From: Janthinobacterium rivuli
Lineage (GTDB): Bacteria > Pseudomonadota > Gammaproteobacteria > Burkholderiales > Burkholderiaceae_D
Length of the DNA stretch: 64,000 nucleotides
Reading direction: 5' to 3'
Assembly (NCBI RefSeq): GCF_009208735.1
Contig: NZ_WFLJ01000025.1
Span: 1-64,000, forward strand
Made by a program: the position numbers and the translations under genes. Positions 45,201 through 53,149 of the stretch are shown one piece after another. The notes below the pieces were generated by a model. The model did no database searches. It saw only the letters and a list, made by a program, of their open reading frames with translations, and was not told the DNA's origin. Numbering within the stretch: position 1 is the stretch's first letter; every line of letters starts with the position of its first letter.

Positions 45201-45447
45201 CGCTGTTGACTTCGGTCACGCCGGAAATGCTCTGCAAGGATTTTTCCAGGCGGTTCACCACTTCGCGCTCGACCGTATCAGGTGATGCGCCAGGGTAAGG
45301 AATGCTGACGACGATGAAAGGCACTTCGACATCCGGATTCTGGTTGACGCGCAATTTCTTGAGCGCCAGCAGGCCGACGCACATCATGGCCAGGATCAGG
45401 ACGATGGTGGCGGTGGGCCGCTTGATACTGAAATCGGAAAGGAACAT
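42226..45447 (-). CDS. RND family multidrug efflux permease
   Basis: A 1,073-residue inner-membrane proton antiporter of the AcrB/hydrophobe-amphiphile family. It opens MFLSDFSIKRPTATIVLILAMM and has the porter-domain PGASPDTVEREVVNRLE, the transmembrane proton relay GLSLAIGVLIDDAIVVREN with its Asp pair, and GIIMLMGLVAKNAILLLD in helix 10. Twelve helices and two large periplasmic loops are expected. The start lies 3 bp after the adaptor stop, so both are cotranscribed. No outer-membrane channel gene or regulator is adjacent. Confidence 0.94.
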   Translation of the reverse strand: MFLSDFSIKRPTATIVLILAMMCVGLLALKKLRVNQNPDVEVPFIVVSIPYPGASPDTVEREVVNRLEKSLQSISGVTEVNSDSNEGSASIFLKFSFNTNLIEASDNIRNAIAAVRYKLPTEMREPILQRIDPAAEPIMQLALSSNSQSHAEISRLAEDVLSDRFRTVDGVALVNVGGSLKRELSVLLRAEKLREYNVSVSDVVTALRNQNTNAPVGKVRGTLDEKSIRLVGRIESPADFEKVVIKRRGEEIVRLAQVATIEDGFAEVNSLSMRSGKPNVGISITRVRDASTVSVANKIRDMVAEINKTLPKGTILQVTRDGGENAQHSLNNVIESLVLGAVLTIFVVYAFLNSWRSTLITALSLPTSVIAAFIAVWLCGFTLNFMTLLGLSLAIGVLIDDAIVVRENIVRHMQMGKDRRTAALEGTAEIGMAVAATTFSIIAVFIPVAFMPGISGEWFRPFALTVTCSVLVSLGISFTLDPMLSAYWGDPVEEHAAPKKGIGRVLERFNHWFDHQADRYGRVIAWALHHRRWMAVIAFGSLVGAIALHATHGGTSFLPASDSGNLMINVRTPSSSSIEYSRLKLEAAAVLARTLPETKDTNSSINAGGGRVYVDIGKRNTRKRSAKEIAVELREKMSRLVGAEYVVQDDLSNGSQKPIQVEFTGPDSRKLMEITNAYMDKLRAIPGAVDVGLSEQDPKNELQIELNRGLANSMGISVNDAAQSLRVAFAGVEVGDWVDPTGETRDVAVRLHPDDRVASENIERLPISVTGTSQMVPLDQIATITMGKGPSGIEHKNGKRTITVSANAQGRSNGEVTSDAMKLANSIDFPPGYGLALGGAGQDQQELFTEMLIALVMGIGLMYLILVMQFGSFTAPVAVMMSLPLSLIGVVVALVITNNTLNLMSFIGIIMLMGLVAKNAILLLDAARKREEEGHGREDALMYAGRMRLRPILMTTFALIAGMFPVALGLGEGGEFYRPLAIAIIGGTITSTILTLLVVPTFYDSIEIARDGAVAKFHRRAARMPVAVAMILTMLECVLTLLLLRFVYRMLKKGVLFLMGRRTPKAASVSLQK

Positions 45448-45450
45448 GGC

Positions 45451-46623
45451 TTAGTTTCCTTTACCGGCAACGGCGGTGCTGCTGCTGGCCACGGCGGCGG
45501 CAGGCACGGCCTTGGCGGCCGTCAGCTCCACTTTCTGTCCATCCTTGAAGGTAGAGCCCGGCGTGCGCAGCACGGTGTCGCCGCTGGCCAGGCCGCTTTG
45601 CACTTCCCACTGGCCCGTGCGCACGTCGCGCGCGCCGATGCGCAAGTTGACTTTATGCAAAGCCTTGTCCTTGACCTTCCACGTGTACGTCACGTCGCCC
45701 GCCTTCACCAGGGCCGAGTCGGGGATCATCAGCGCGCTGACGGTTTCCGTCTCGATGCGCCCTTCCGCATACAGGCCGGCCACGCGCGGCTGTTCCTTGT
45801 CGTTGAAGTCGACCAGCACGGCCACCTGGCGCGTGACGGCGTTGGCGGCCGGATCGACGCGGCGCACCTTGCCCGCGAAATCCTGGCCTGGATAGCCATT
45901 GATGCGGAACAGCACGGGCTGGCCCACCTTGACGACGCCGATCTTGTCGGCCGACACCAGGCCTTCGAGGCGCATGCTGGTCGGATCGATGACCTTGATC
46001 AATTCCTTGCCGATTTGCGCCGTATCGCCATTCGATACCTTGCGCTCGCTCACGATGCCGTCGAACGGCGCGCGCACGAGGGTGCGCTGCAGCTGCTGGC
46101 GGGCTTGCACGGCGCGGCTTTTCGCGGCGGACAAATCGCTTTGCGCATTGTTGCGGCGGATTTCCGCGTCTTCCAGCGCCTGCGTCGACGTCATGCCCGA
46201 GGCGCGCAGGGTTTTCATGCGCTGGAACATGCGTTCGGACTGCTCCAGCACCTGGCTGGCGGCGCGGCTGGCTTCCTCGGCCGAATTGAGGCTGTCGCGG
46301 ATGGACGTTTCGTCCAGGCGCACGAGCACGTCGCCCCGCTTGACGACTTCACCGTTTTCCTTCATGACCTGGATCACCACGGCCGACACTTCGGCGCGCA
46401 AGTCCGCGTTGCGCTCGGGCTGCACGGAACCGGTGATGACGGGGCCCGACGCCAGCGCATTGCTCTGAATGGTCAGCAGGTCTTCCGGGGAAACCAGCAA
46501 ATTGACGGCAGCGCCCGCCTGTTCCTTGCCATTCTTGCCGCCCTTGCCGGGATCTTTGGACTCTTTGCCGCAGGCGGCCAGGGCAGAAGCGATTGCCAGA
46601 ACAAACAGGGTTTTGCGCAACAT
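45451..46623 (-). CDS. RND efflux periplasmic adaptor lipoprotein
   Basis: A 390-residue membrane fusion protein linking the RND pump to an outer-membrane channel. It has a lipobox signal (LAIASALAACGKES), a lipoyl/biotinyl half-motif VIQVMKENGEVVKRGDVLVRLDE, a coiled-coil hairpin (about residues 118-175), the second half LVRAPFDGIVSERKVSNGDTAQIG, and a beta-barrel and membrane-proximal domain. The order adaptor then pump is standard. Confidence 0.93.
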   Translation of the reverse strand: MLRKTLFVLAIASALAACGKESKDPGKGGKNGKEQAGAAVNLLVSPEDLLTIQSNALASGPVITGSVQPERNADLRAEVSAVVIQVMKENGEVVKRGDVLVRLDETSIRDSLNSAEEASRAASQVLEQSERMFQRMKTLRASGMTSTQALEDAEIRRNNAQSDLSAAKSRAVQARQQLQRTLVRAPFDGIVSERKVSNGDTAQIGKELIKVIDPTSMRLEGLVSADKIGVVKVGQPVLFRINGYPGQDFAGKVRRVDPAANAVTRQVAVLVDFNDKEQPRVAGLYAEGRIETETVSALMIPDSALVKAGDVTYTWKVKDKALHKVNLRIGARDVRTGQWEVQSGLASGDTVLRTPGSTFKDGQKVELTAAKAVPAAAVASSSTAVAGKGN

Positions 46624-46806
46624 GGGTAATTCTCCGGATAGAAAGCACCAAGACCGTCCCGGCGGCCCGGATAGGGTGGCAGGCGATCACAGGCAATTAT
46701 TTTTATTAAAACCACAAGCGCCAAAGTATCCATGAGCGCATCTGGGCATGTCAATCGGCGGGTTCCTGTAATGCTTTAATCAATGGATGAAACGTAGTTT
46801 TTACGC

Positions 46807-46852
46807 CCTGAAACGCAAAACCCCGCCTTCAGGCGGGGTTTTGCGTTTCAGG
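46807..46852. terminator. 46-bp perfect palindrome, bidirectional terminator
   Basis: CCTGAAACGCAAAACCCCGC and its exact complement pair over 22 bp with a two-base centre; A4 and T4 runs lie inside the arms. It sits downstream of the gene at 46863. Confidence 0.7.
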
Positions 46853-46862
46853 GGAAAGACGC

Positions 46863-47288
46863 TTAGCGGGCAAACACGGTGTTGATCAGGAAACCGATGG
46901 CCACGCCCGTGCACAGGCCGCCGGCAATTTCCACCAGGGTATGGCCCATGCGCTCGCGCAAGGTCTTGTGCGCGGCGCTGGCCGCCTCCCCGGCCAGGCG
47001 GTTGATGGCGGCCGCCTGCTTGCCCACGTGCTGGCGCAGGCTGTTGGCGTCGATGATGACGATGAAGGCCAAGGTCACGGCCACGCCGAAGGCGGGATGA
47101 CCGATGCCTTCGCGCAAGGCGATCAGGGTGGCCATGCTGGACACGACGGCGCTGTGGTTGCTGGGAAAGCCGCCATTGCCGACCAGGCCGAACGCCCATT
47201 GCCGCGTGCGAACACTGTTGATCAGGAATTTGATCGGTCCGACCAGGATCCAGGTGATCAGGGGCGTGACGAGGTAAGCGATATCCAC
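46863..47288 (-). CDS. DUF212 (vanadium-dependent haloperoxidase-related / acid phosphatase-like) membrane protein
   Basis: A 141-residue protein: LVTPLITWILVGPIKFLINSV, GNGGFPSNHSAVVSSMATLIALREG, and IVIIDANSLRQHVGKQA with RERMGHTLVEIAGGLCTGVAIGFLI. The GGFPSNHSA and GHTLVEI blocks match DUF212, a family related to PAP2 phosphatases. About four membrane segments are expected. It is followed by the 46-bp palindromic terminator and is divergent from the DUF475 gene at 47525. The substrate is unknown. Confidence 0.83.
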   Translation of the reverse strand: MDIAYLVTPLITWILVGPIKFLINSVRTRQWAFGLVGNGGFPSNHSAVVSSMATLIALREGIGHPAFGVAVTLAFIVIIDANSLRQHVGKQAAAINRLAGEAASAAHKTLRERMGHTLVEIAGGLCTGVAIGFLINTVFAR

Positions 47289-47524
47289 GGGGTATTCCTT
47301 CTTATATATATGTAGAGAGTCTGTCAGGGGGGACAGGCGCGCCGCAATTATCGCAGATCGGCCGCGCCAGCAGAACTGTCTGTCGTCAACCTATAAAACG
47401 CCGCCCCCGGCGGCAACTAATATAAAATCATGGCATATACAACAATTGACGTATATCAACACTGAGTGCGGCGCGCACAGCGGCGCGGATCATCAAACGT
47501 CTTAACACTTGCAACGGGGTACTC

Positions 47525-48607
47525 ATGCGGCATTTCAGAATTTCCTTTTTAGTCACTTTTGTCCTCATGGCGGTGTCCGGCTGGTGGGGTTACAGCCATG
47601 GCGGCGTGCCGGGCATGATCCAGGCGCTGTGGATCACGGGCGTGCTGGGCGTCATGGAAGTGTCGCTGTCGTTCGACAATGCCGTCGTGAATGCCTCGGT
47701 CTTGCGTCACTGGAATGAATTCTGGCAAAAACTGTTCTTGACGGTCGGTATCCTCGTGGCCGTCTTCGGCATGCGCTTGCTGTTTCCGCTCGTCATCGTA
47801 TCGGTGGCCACGGGCCTGGGCCTGGTCGACGTATGGACCATGGCCACCACCACGCCGGACGTATATGCCAAGCACCTGACGGACAACCATGCGCAAGTGG
47901 CGGCCTTCGGCGGCGCCTTCCTGTTGCTGGTGTTCCTGAACTTCCTGTTCGACGACGAGAAGGAATTGCACTGGCTGGGCTGGGCCGAGGAAAAAGTCAA
48001 CGCGCTGGGCACCGAAAGCCTGGCCGTGCTGATCACCATGGGCGCCGTGGCCGCCTGCGTGGCGATGGGCCCTGCGGAACAAAAATACAGCGTGCTGGCC
48101 TCGGGCATCGTCGGCATCGCCGTCTACATCGGCGTGAACTGGATCAGCGGCTTGCTGGAAGAAGGCGAACCGGACTTGCAGGATGACGCGGAAGAAGGCG
48201 CCGCGCCAGCGAAAAACGGCAATGGCGACCTGGTGAAAACGGTGGCGCGCGGCAGCATCGGCGGCTTCCTGTACCTGGAAGTGCTCGATGCCTCGTTCAG
48301 CTTTGACGGCGTGATCGGCGCGTTCGCCATCACCAACGACGTCGTCATCATCATGCTGGGCCTGGCCATCGGCGCCATGTTCGTGCGCTCGATGACGGTG
48401 TTCCTCGTGCACAAGGGTACCCTGGACGAATTCGTCTACCTCGAGCACGGCGCCCATTATGCGATCGGCATCCTGGCCTTGATCATGCTGGCGTCCGTCA
48501 AGTACCATATTCCGGAGTGGTTCACGGGCCTGTCGGGCGTGGCCTTCATCCTGGTCTCGCTGTGGTCATCCCTGCGTTATCGCAAACGGCACGCGGCACA
48601 AGCTTGA
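47525..48607 (+). CDS. TerC-like DUF475 integral membrane protein
   Basis: A 360-residue membrane protein with about nine helices, related to TerC. Two acidic membrane motifs stand out: VMEVSLSFDNAVVNASVL near residues 40-57 and EVLDASFSFDGVIGAFAITND near 255. These are internal-repeat sites in TerC proteins thought to bind metal ions, perhaps calcium or manganese. An acidic cytoplasmic loop (about 220-235) follows LLEEGEPDLQDDAEEG. It opens the Ter gene set, 100 bp before terD. It is likely the membrane-anchoring member of the Ter complex. Confidence 0.88.
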   Translation: MRHFRISFLVTFVLMAVSGWWGYSHGGVPGMIQALWITGVLGVMEVSLSFDNAVVNASVLRHWNEFWQKLFLTVGILVAVFGMRLLFPLVIVSVATGLGLVDVWTMATTTPDVYAKHLTDNHAQVAAFGGAFLLLVFLNFLFDDEKELHWLGWAEEKVNALGTESLAVLITMGAVAACVAMGPAEQKYSVLASGIVGIAVYIGVNWISGLLEEGEPDLQDDAEEGAAPAKNGNGDLVKTVARGSIGGFLYLEVLDASFSFDGVIGAFAITNDVVIIMLGLAIGAMFVRSMTVFLVHKGTLDEFVYLEHGAHYAIGILALIMLASVKYHIPEWFTGLSGVAFILVSLWSSLRYRKRHAAQA

Positions 48608-48707
48608 AATCGGGGGGGCCGCCCCCATTTGAGGAAGTAATGGCACGAGCGCCTGGCGCTCATCCCATGCAGGCATGTTTAAGTAACTTACTGAAAAGGA
48701 GCACCAC

Positions 48708-49283
48708 ATGGCAATCAGTTTGCAAAAAGGCGGCAACGTCAACCTGAGCAAGGAAGCACCGAACCTGAAGAAGATCATCGTCGGCCTCGGCTGGGATCCT
48801 CGTTCGACGGACGGCGCCACCTTCGACCTTGACGGTAGCGCTTTCCTCCTGAAAAGCGACGGCAAAGTCCGTGGCGACTCTGACTTCATCTTCTACAACA
48901 ACCTGAAGTCGACCGACGGTTCCGTCGTGCACACGGGCGACAACACCACGGGCGAAGGCGAAGGCGACGATGAGCGCATCGAAATCGACCTGACCCGCGT
49001 GCCAGCCGACATCGACCGCATCAGCATCACCGTCACCATTCACGACGCCGACGCGCGCCGCCAGAACTTCGGCATGGTCTCGAAAGCCTTCATCCGCTGC
49101 CTGAACGCGGAAGGCGAAAAAGAAATCGCCCGCTACGACCTGTCCGAAGACAGCTCGACGGAAACGGCGATGATCTTTGGCGAAATCTACCGTTACAACG
49201 GCGAATGGAAGTTCAAGGCCATCGGCCAGGGCTTCAACGGCGGCCTGGGCCCTCTGGCCCGCTCGTTCGGCGTCAACGCCTAA
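48708..49283 (+). CDS. terD: TerD-family calcium-binding stress protein
   Basis: A 191-residue single TerD domain: [23 protein letters not shown], then [23 protein letters not shown] and [20 protein letters not shown]. The DLDGS and GEGEGDDE segments hold the acidic residues that bind calcium in TerD. The C-terminus [30 protein letters not shown] is canonical. An AAAAGGAG site precedes the ATG. Members of this family are linked to tellurite, phage and stress tolerance in Ter systems. A terminator follows at 49371. Confidence 0.95.
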   Translation: MAISLQKGGNVNLSKEAPNLKKIIVGLGWDPRSTDGATFDLDGSAFLLKSDGKVRGDSDFIFYNNLKSTDGSVVHTGDNTTGEGEGDDERIEIDLTRVPADIDRISITVTIHDADARRQNFGMVSKAFIRCLNAEGEKEIARYDLSEDSSTETAMIFGEIYRYNGEWKFKAIGQGFNGGLGPLARSFGVNA

Positions 49284-49370
49284 TTCACGCTCGTTAAACC
49301 TGCCGGCCGCTCATCGGGCGTGCCCGCGACGGTTTTCCGAGGTGAATTGCACTTTTGTCATATCATCACT

Positions 49371-49401
49371 GCCGCCTGCACAGATCAGGCGGCTTTTTTT
49401 T
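49371..49401 (+). terminator. Intrinsic terminator between terD and the TIGR00266 gene
   Basis: GCCGCCTG and CAGGCGGC arms around a 7-base loop, followed by eight T. It ends 11 bp before the next start codon, immediately ahead of the GGAG ribosome site, so it would attenuate read-through into the rest of the cluster. Confidence 0.85.
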
Positions 49402-49412
49402 GGAGATTTATC

Positions 49413-50129
49413 ATGCCAGTATTTAGTGTCACGGGCGACGTCGATCCATTCCTCCACGTCAGCATGAAACAGGGCGAAACCATCTATTGCGAATCCGATG
49501 CGATGGTGATGATGGAAACGGCGCTGGACTTGAAAGGCAAGATGACGGGCGGCCTGGGCAGCGCCATCATGCGCCGTTTCGCGAATGGCGAATCGTTCTT
49601 CCAGCAGCATATCGAAGCGGTGCGCGGCAGCGGCGACTGCCTGCTCTCGCCCACCCTGCCGGGCGCCATCGAAGTGGTCGACGTGGGCGCGCGCCAGTAC
49701 CTGCTCAACGACGGCGCCTTTGTCGCCGCCACCTCGGGCACGGAAATGAAGGTGCGCACGCAAAGCATCGGCAACGCGCTGTTCGCCCAGTCGGGCGGCT
49801 TCTTCGTCATGGAGACGGCCGGCACCGGGCAAGTGGTGGTGTCGGGCTTCGGCTCCATGTTCCAGCTCGACGTCGAGCCGGGCAAGGATGTCGTGATCGA
49901 CAATTCCCACGTGGTCTGCTGGGACAATAGCCTGAAATACGAGATTTCCGTGACCACGGGCGGCGGCGCCAGCGGCGGCGGCATCGGCGGCTTCCTCGGC
50001 AATATCGTCAATAGCGTGACCAGCGGCGAAGGCATCGTGCTGCGCTTTTCCGGTTCGGGCAAGGTCTTCATCTGCTCGCGCAACCGCGACGCCTTCCTCA
50101 AATGGACGGCGTCCGGCAAAGCCGGCTGA
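49413..50129 (+). CDS. TIGR00266 / AIM24-family protein
   Basis: A 238-residue beta-rich protein of unknown biochemical role, often found near TerD genes. Features are YCESDAMVMMETALDLKGKMTGG, GESFFQQHIEAVRGSGDCLLSPTLPG, and a Gly-rich segment GGGASGGGIGGFLGNIVNSV near residue 190, followed by VLRFSGSGKVFICSRN. No signal peptide is present. It lies between terD and the metabolic Ter operon; an intrinsic terminator sits directly before it. Confidence 0.88.
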   Translation: MPVFSVTGDVDPFLHVSMKQGETIYCESDAMVMMETALDLKGKMTGGLGSAIMRRFANGESFFQQHIEAVRGSGDCLLSPTLPGAIEVVDVGARQYLLNDGAFVAATSGTEMKVRTQSIGNALFAQSGGFFVMETAGTGQVVVSGFGSMFQLDVEPGKDVVIDNSHVVCWDNSLKYEISVTTGGGASGGGIGGFLGNIVNSVTSGEGIVLRFSGSGKVFICSRNRDAFLKWTASGKAG

Positions 50130-50227
50130 TTCCCCCTCCTCTATAAGGCCAGGTTAAGTCTGGCCACTTAGAATCCCCGCGCGCGCACCTGCGCGCGGCT
50201 TCCCCTATTTCCACCCGGTCCCCGTAC

Positions 50228-51265
50228 ATGCAAAGAGTCTGGTTCAACAAAACATTTTCCTCGGTCGGCACGGCCATGCGCCTGATCCGCGAAGCCGATA
50301 TGGCCGCAACGGGCGGCGTGCCCCGCTATCACATCGTGTGCAGCAATACGAACGCGCACGCGGCGGCCTTACTGTCGGCCCACGAATATGCGGTCGAACC
50401 GTCGGGACTGACGGGCCACAATTATGTCGAGTGGTGCCTGGAATTTTGCCGCGACCGCCGCATCACGATTTTCTGGCCCGGCAAGGAAGCGGGCCTGATC
50501 GGCAGCGCCAGCGCGCGCTTCGCCGCCCTCGGCACGCGCGTGCTCAGCGTGGCCAGCGAAGAGACCTTGACCCTGATGCACGACAAGGCGCGCTTCTGCG
50601 ACGGCCTCGATCTGCCGATGGCGCGTCCGGCCGACTACCGCGCCGTCACCACCATCGAAGAATACGACGCCGCCTACGCCGAGCTGCGCCCGCTGCATCG
50701 CAAGCTGTGCATCAAGCCAGCGGAATCCGTGTATGCGCTGGGCTTTGCCATTCTCGATGAGGAGCGCAGCAGCGCCCAGCTGCTGCTGGCCGGCGCCGCC
50801 TACCAGATCAATGCGCAAGAGCTGCGCAGCGGCCTGGCGCAGATGGAGTCCTTCAAGACCCTGCTGTTGATGGAATACCTCGATGGCCACGAATACAGCG
50901 CCGACTGCGTGGCCGACCAGGGCCAGCTCATTTGCGCCGTGCCGCGCAAGAAGCTGCACGGGGGCGGCAGCGGCCAGCTGATCGAGCTGCGCGCCGACTT
51001 GCTGGCGGCCTGCGACAAACTGGCGCGCGACTACCGCCTGAACGGCGTCTTCAACATCCAGTTCCGCGAAGGTGCGAACGGCCTGGCACTGCTGGAGATC
51101 AACCCGCGCATGTCGGGCGGCATCGGCATGGCTTGCGCGGCAGGCCCCAACCTGCCCTACCTGGCGCTGGCCGGTTTCGACCAGGGCTTTGACAGGCTCA
51201 CCGTGCCCGCCATCCACGAAGGCATGCGCGTGGGCGAAGCCGCCTACGCCGTGGAACTGCCATGA
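50228..51265 (+). CDS. ATP-grasp enzyme of the Ter-associated biosynthetic cluster
   Basis: A 345-residue ATP-grasp ligase, expected to join a carboxylate to an amine with ATP. Recognisable parts are the preATP-grasp domain (VWFNKTFSSVGTAMRLI, IFWPGKEAGLIG), the ATP lid LCIKPAESVYALGFAIL, LLLMEYLDGHEYSADCV, and the metal site FNIQFREGANGLALLEINPRMSGGIG. It is the first gene of a coupled operon running to 56469, and its stop overlaps the next ATG (ATGA). In related clusters it is predicted to build a nucleoside-like metabolite. Confidence 0.88.
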   Translation: MQRVWFNKTFSSVGTAMRLIREADMAATGGVPRYHIVCSNTNAHAAALLSAHEYAVEPSGLTGHNYVEWCLEFCRDRRITIFWPGKEAGLIGSASARFAALGTRVLSVASEETLTLMHDKARFCDGLDLPMARPADYRAVTTIEEYDAAYAELRPLHRKLCIKPAESVYALGFAILDEERSSAQLLLAGAAYQINAQELRSGLAQMESFKTLLLMEYLDGHEYSADCVADQGQLICAVPRKKLHGGGSGQLIELRADLLAACDKLARDYRLNGVFNIQFREGANGLALLEINPRMSGGIGMACAAGPNLPYLALAGFDQGFDRLTVPAIHEGMRVGEAAYAVELP

Positions 51266-52419
51266 ACCTCGTCAAGCAGCAGATGCCCACGGGCGAGCTG
51301 ACCCTGAAAGTGGACGAGGCGCGCTTTCCGCTGGACTGGCTGATCGGCTTTGCCGCGCGCGCCAACGCCAAGCGCGGCTTCCTGTTCCTGTCCAAGGTGC
51401 TGGGCAAGCACTGGCCCGTCACGCCGCGCGCCATGCAAACCATCCACGACGACCTGGCCGCGCAGATCCCCCCCAGCCTGCCCGGTCCCGTGGTCTTCAT
51501 CGCCATGGCGGAAACGGCCGTCGGCCTGGGCCAGGGCGTGTTCGATGCGTGGCTGCGCGCCAATCCGAATGGCAAGGCGCTGTTCTTGCACAGCTCGCGC
51601 TATCGGGTGGGCAGCGTGCCCTTCTTCGAATTCGAGGAATCGCACAGCCACGCGCCGCGCCAGTTCCTGCATTTGTCCGACGCGGCCAGCGCGCTGTTTT
51701 CCACGGCGCGCAGCCTGGTGCTGATCGACGATGAAGCGTCGACCGGCAACACCTTCGCCAACCTGGTGCAAGTGTGCCGCGCGCGCTATCCGCAGCTGGA
51801 AAAGCTGCACCTGGGCGTGATCACCAATTTCATGGGCCAGGCCGCCAACGCGGGCTTGAGCGAGCGTTTCGGCCTGCCCACCAGCATCGGCGCGGCGCTC
51901 TCCGGCCAGTACGCCTTCCAGGCCGGCGACGCGCCGGCTCCCGTGGCGGCCAGCGCGCAGCGCTTCGAGGCGAATGCGGAACGGGGCGCCAGCCCCGCCT
52001 TCGGGCGCATCGGCGTAGGACGCGCCCTGACGCCGCCGCAAGGCTTGGCGGTGCGGCTGGCGCAGGAAATCGGCGCCGGCGACTCCGTGCTGGTGCTGGG
52101 CACGGGCGAATTCATGCACCCGTCGTTCCTGCTGGCGCGCGAATTGGAAAGCCTGGGCAAGAACGTCGTGGTGCAATCGACCACGCGCTCGCCGATCTTG
52201 TCGTGGGGCGCCGTCGGCCACATCGTCCGCTGCGACGACAACTACGGCGAAGGCATCGCCAACTACCTGTACAACGTGGCGCCTGGCCAGTACCAGCACG
52301 TTTTCATCTGCCATGAAACCCCGGCCAGCCCGGCCCTCATGCAACTCGCCGGCCAGCTCAATGGCCGCCTGTTCCACTTTCAGTCAGAGACCAAAATTGA
52401 AGAAATTCCTGTTTGTTGA
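51262..52419 (+). CDS. Phosphoribosyltransferase with TRSP domain (Ter cluster)
   Basis: A 385-residue two-domain protein. The N-terminal orotate-PRTase-like domain has GPVVFIAMAETAVGLGQGVFDAWL and the PRPP-binding loop VLIDDEASTGNTFANLV (about residues 153-169). The C-terminal domain, from about 265, carries the diagnostic TRSPILSW block near residue 305 and GTGEFMHPSFLLARELE. The substrate base is unknown; the enzyme probably adds ribose 5-phosphate to it or removes it. The start overlaps the ATP-grasp stop and the end overlaps the HAD gene. Confidence 0.9.
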   Translation: MNLVKQQMPTGELTLKVDEARFPLDWLIGFAARANAKRGFLFLSKVLGKHWPVTPRAMQTIHDDLAAQIPPSLPGPVVFIAMAETAVGLGQGVFDAWLRANPNGKALFLHSSRYRVGSVPFFEFEESHSHAPRQFLHLSDAASALFSTARSLVLIDDEASTGNTFANLVQVCRARYPQLEKLHLGVITNFMGQAANAGLSERFGLPTSIGAALSGQYAFQAGDAPAPVAASAQRFEANAERGASPAFGRIGVGRALTPPQGLAVRLAQEIGAGDSVLVLGTGEFMHPSFLLARELESLGKNVVVQSTTRSPILSWGAVGHIVRCDDNYGEGIANYLYNVAPGQYQHVFICHETPASPALMQLAGQLNGRLFHFQSETKIEEIPVC

Positions 52420-53149
52420 CCTGGACGACACACTGTTCCAGACCCCGAAAAAATGCCCGGGCGAGACCGACCTGCAAGCGGCCGCTTATTTGAAAAATGG
52501 CGACGCCTGCTCGTTTACGACGGCGCGCCAGCGCGCCTTCTTTGAGTTCGCGCAAAGCGGCATGACCCTGATTCCCGCCACGGCGCGAAACGGCGACGCG
52601 TTTCGCCGCGTCGACCTGCCGTTTACCAGCTACAGCGTGCTCGATTACGGCGGCATCGTGCTGCAGCCTGGCGGCGCGCTCGACGCGGGCTGGCTGGCCC
52701 TGATGCAGGACGACATGCAGACGGCCTTGCCCGGCCTGCGGGACGCCATGCGCATCATCGACGATTTCCAGGTCAAGACGGGCATGCCCTCGCGCGCGCG
52801 CCTGATCGAAGACTACAACACGCCGTTCTACATCGTCGTCAAGGACCATGAAGCGCGCGGCGAACGCCTGGCCGACATCGAAGAGCAGGTGCTGCAACAG
52901 TGGATCGCCACCGAAGGCGCCGACTACTTCATCCACCGCAACGGCAACAACCTGGCCGTGCTGCCCAAGACCCTGAACAAGGCGCGCGCCGTGGCTTACC
53001 TGCGCGCGGAACTGGAAGCCGAACACGGCCCCATCGTCAGCTTCGGCATGGGCGACAGCCGTTCTGACGCCCGCTTCATGGCCGCCTGCGACTACGCCAT
53101 CATCCCCAACGGCACCCAGCTGGCGGCACTCACGGTGGCGGCGCTATGA
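52397..53149 (+). CDS. HAD-superfamily phosphatase (Ter cluster)
   Basis: A hydrolase of about 250 residues with the HAD nucleophile FVDLDDTLFQTPKK (Asp8/Asp10), a Thr/Ser in TLIPATARNGDAFRRV, Lys in LPKTLNKARAVAYL, and the metal site SFGMGDSRSDARFMAACDY. This resembles sucrose-phosphatase/Cof-type HADs with an alpha/beta cap. It probably removes a phosphate from the pathway product or intermediate. The start is uncertain: TTG at 52397 (23-nt overlap with the previous gene) gives the best N-terminus; an ATG at 52361 is possible. Confidence 0.87.
   Translation: MKKFLFVDLDDTLFQTPKKCPGETDLQAAAYLKNGDACSFTTARQRAFFEFAQSGMTLIPATARNGDAFRRVDLPFTSYSVLDYGGIVLQPGGALDAGWLALMQDDMQTALPGLRDAMRIIDDFQVKTGMPSRARLIEDYNTPFYIVVKDHEARGERLADIEEQVLQQWIATEGADYFIHRNGNNLAVLPKTLNKARAVAYLRAELEAEHGPIVSFGMGDSRSDARFMAACDYAIIPNGTQLAALTVAAL

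Noticed and set aside
42184-45285. 1,033-codon plus-strand open frame opposite the RND pump
   Set aside because: It mirrors the codon structure of the pump gene; composition (His, Gln, Arg) is typical of antisense shadows.
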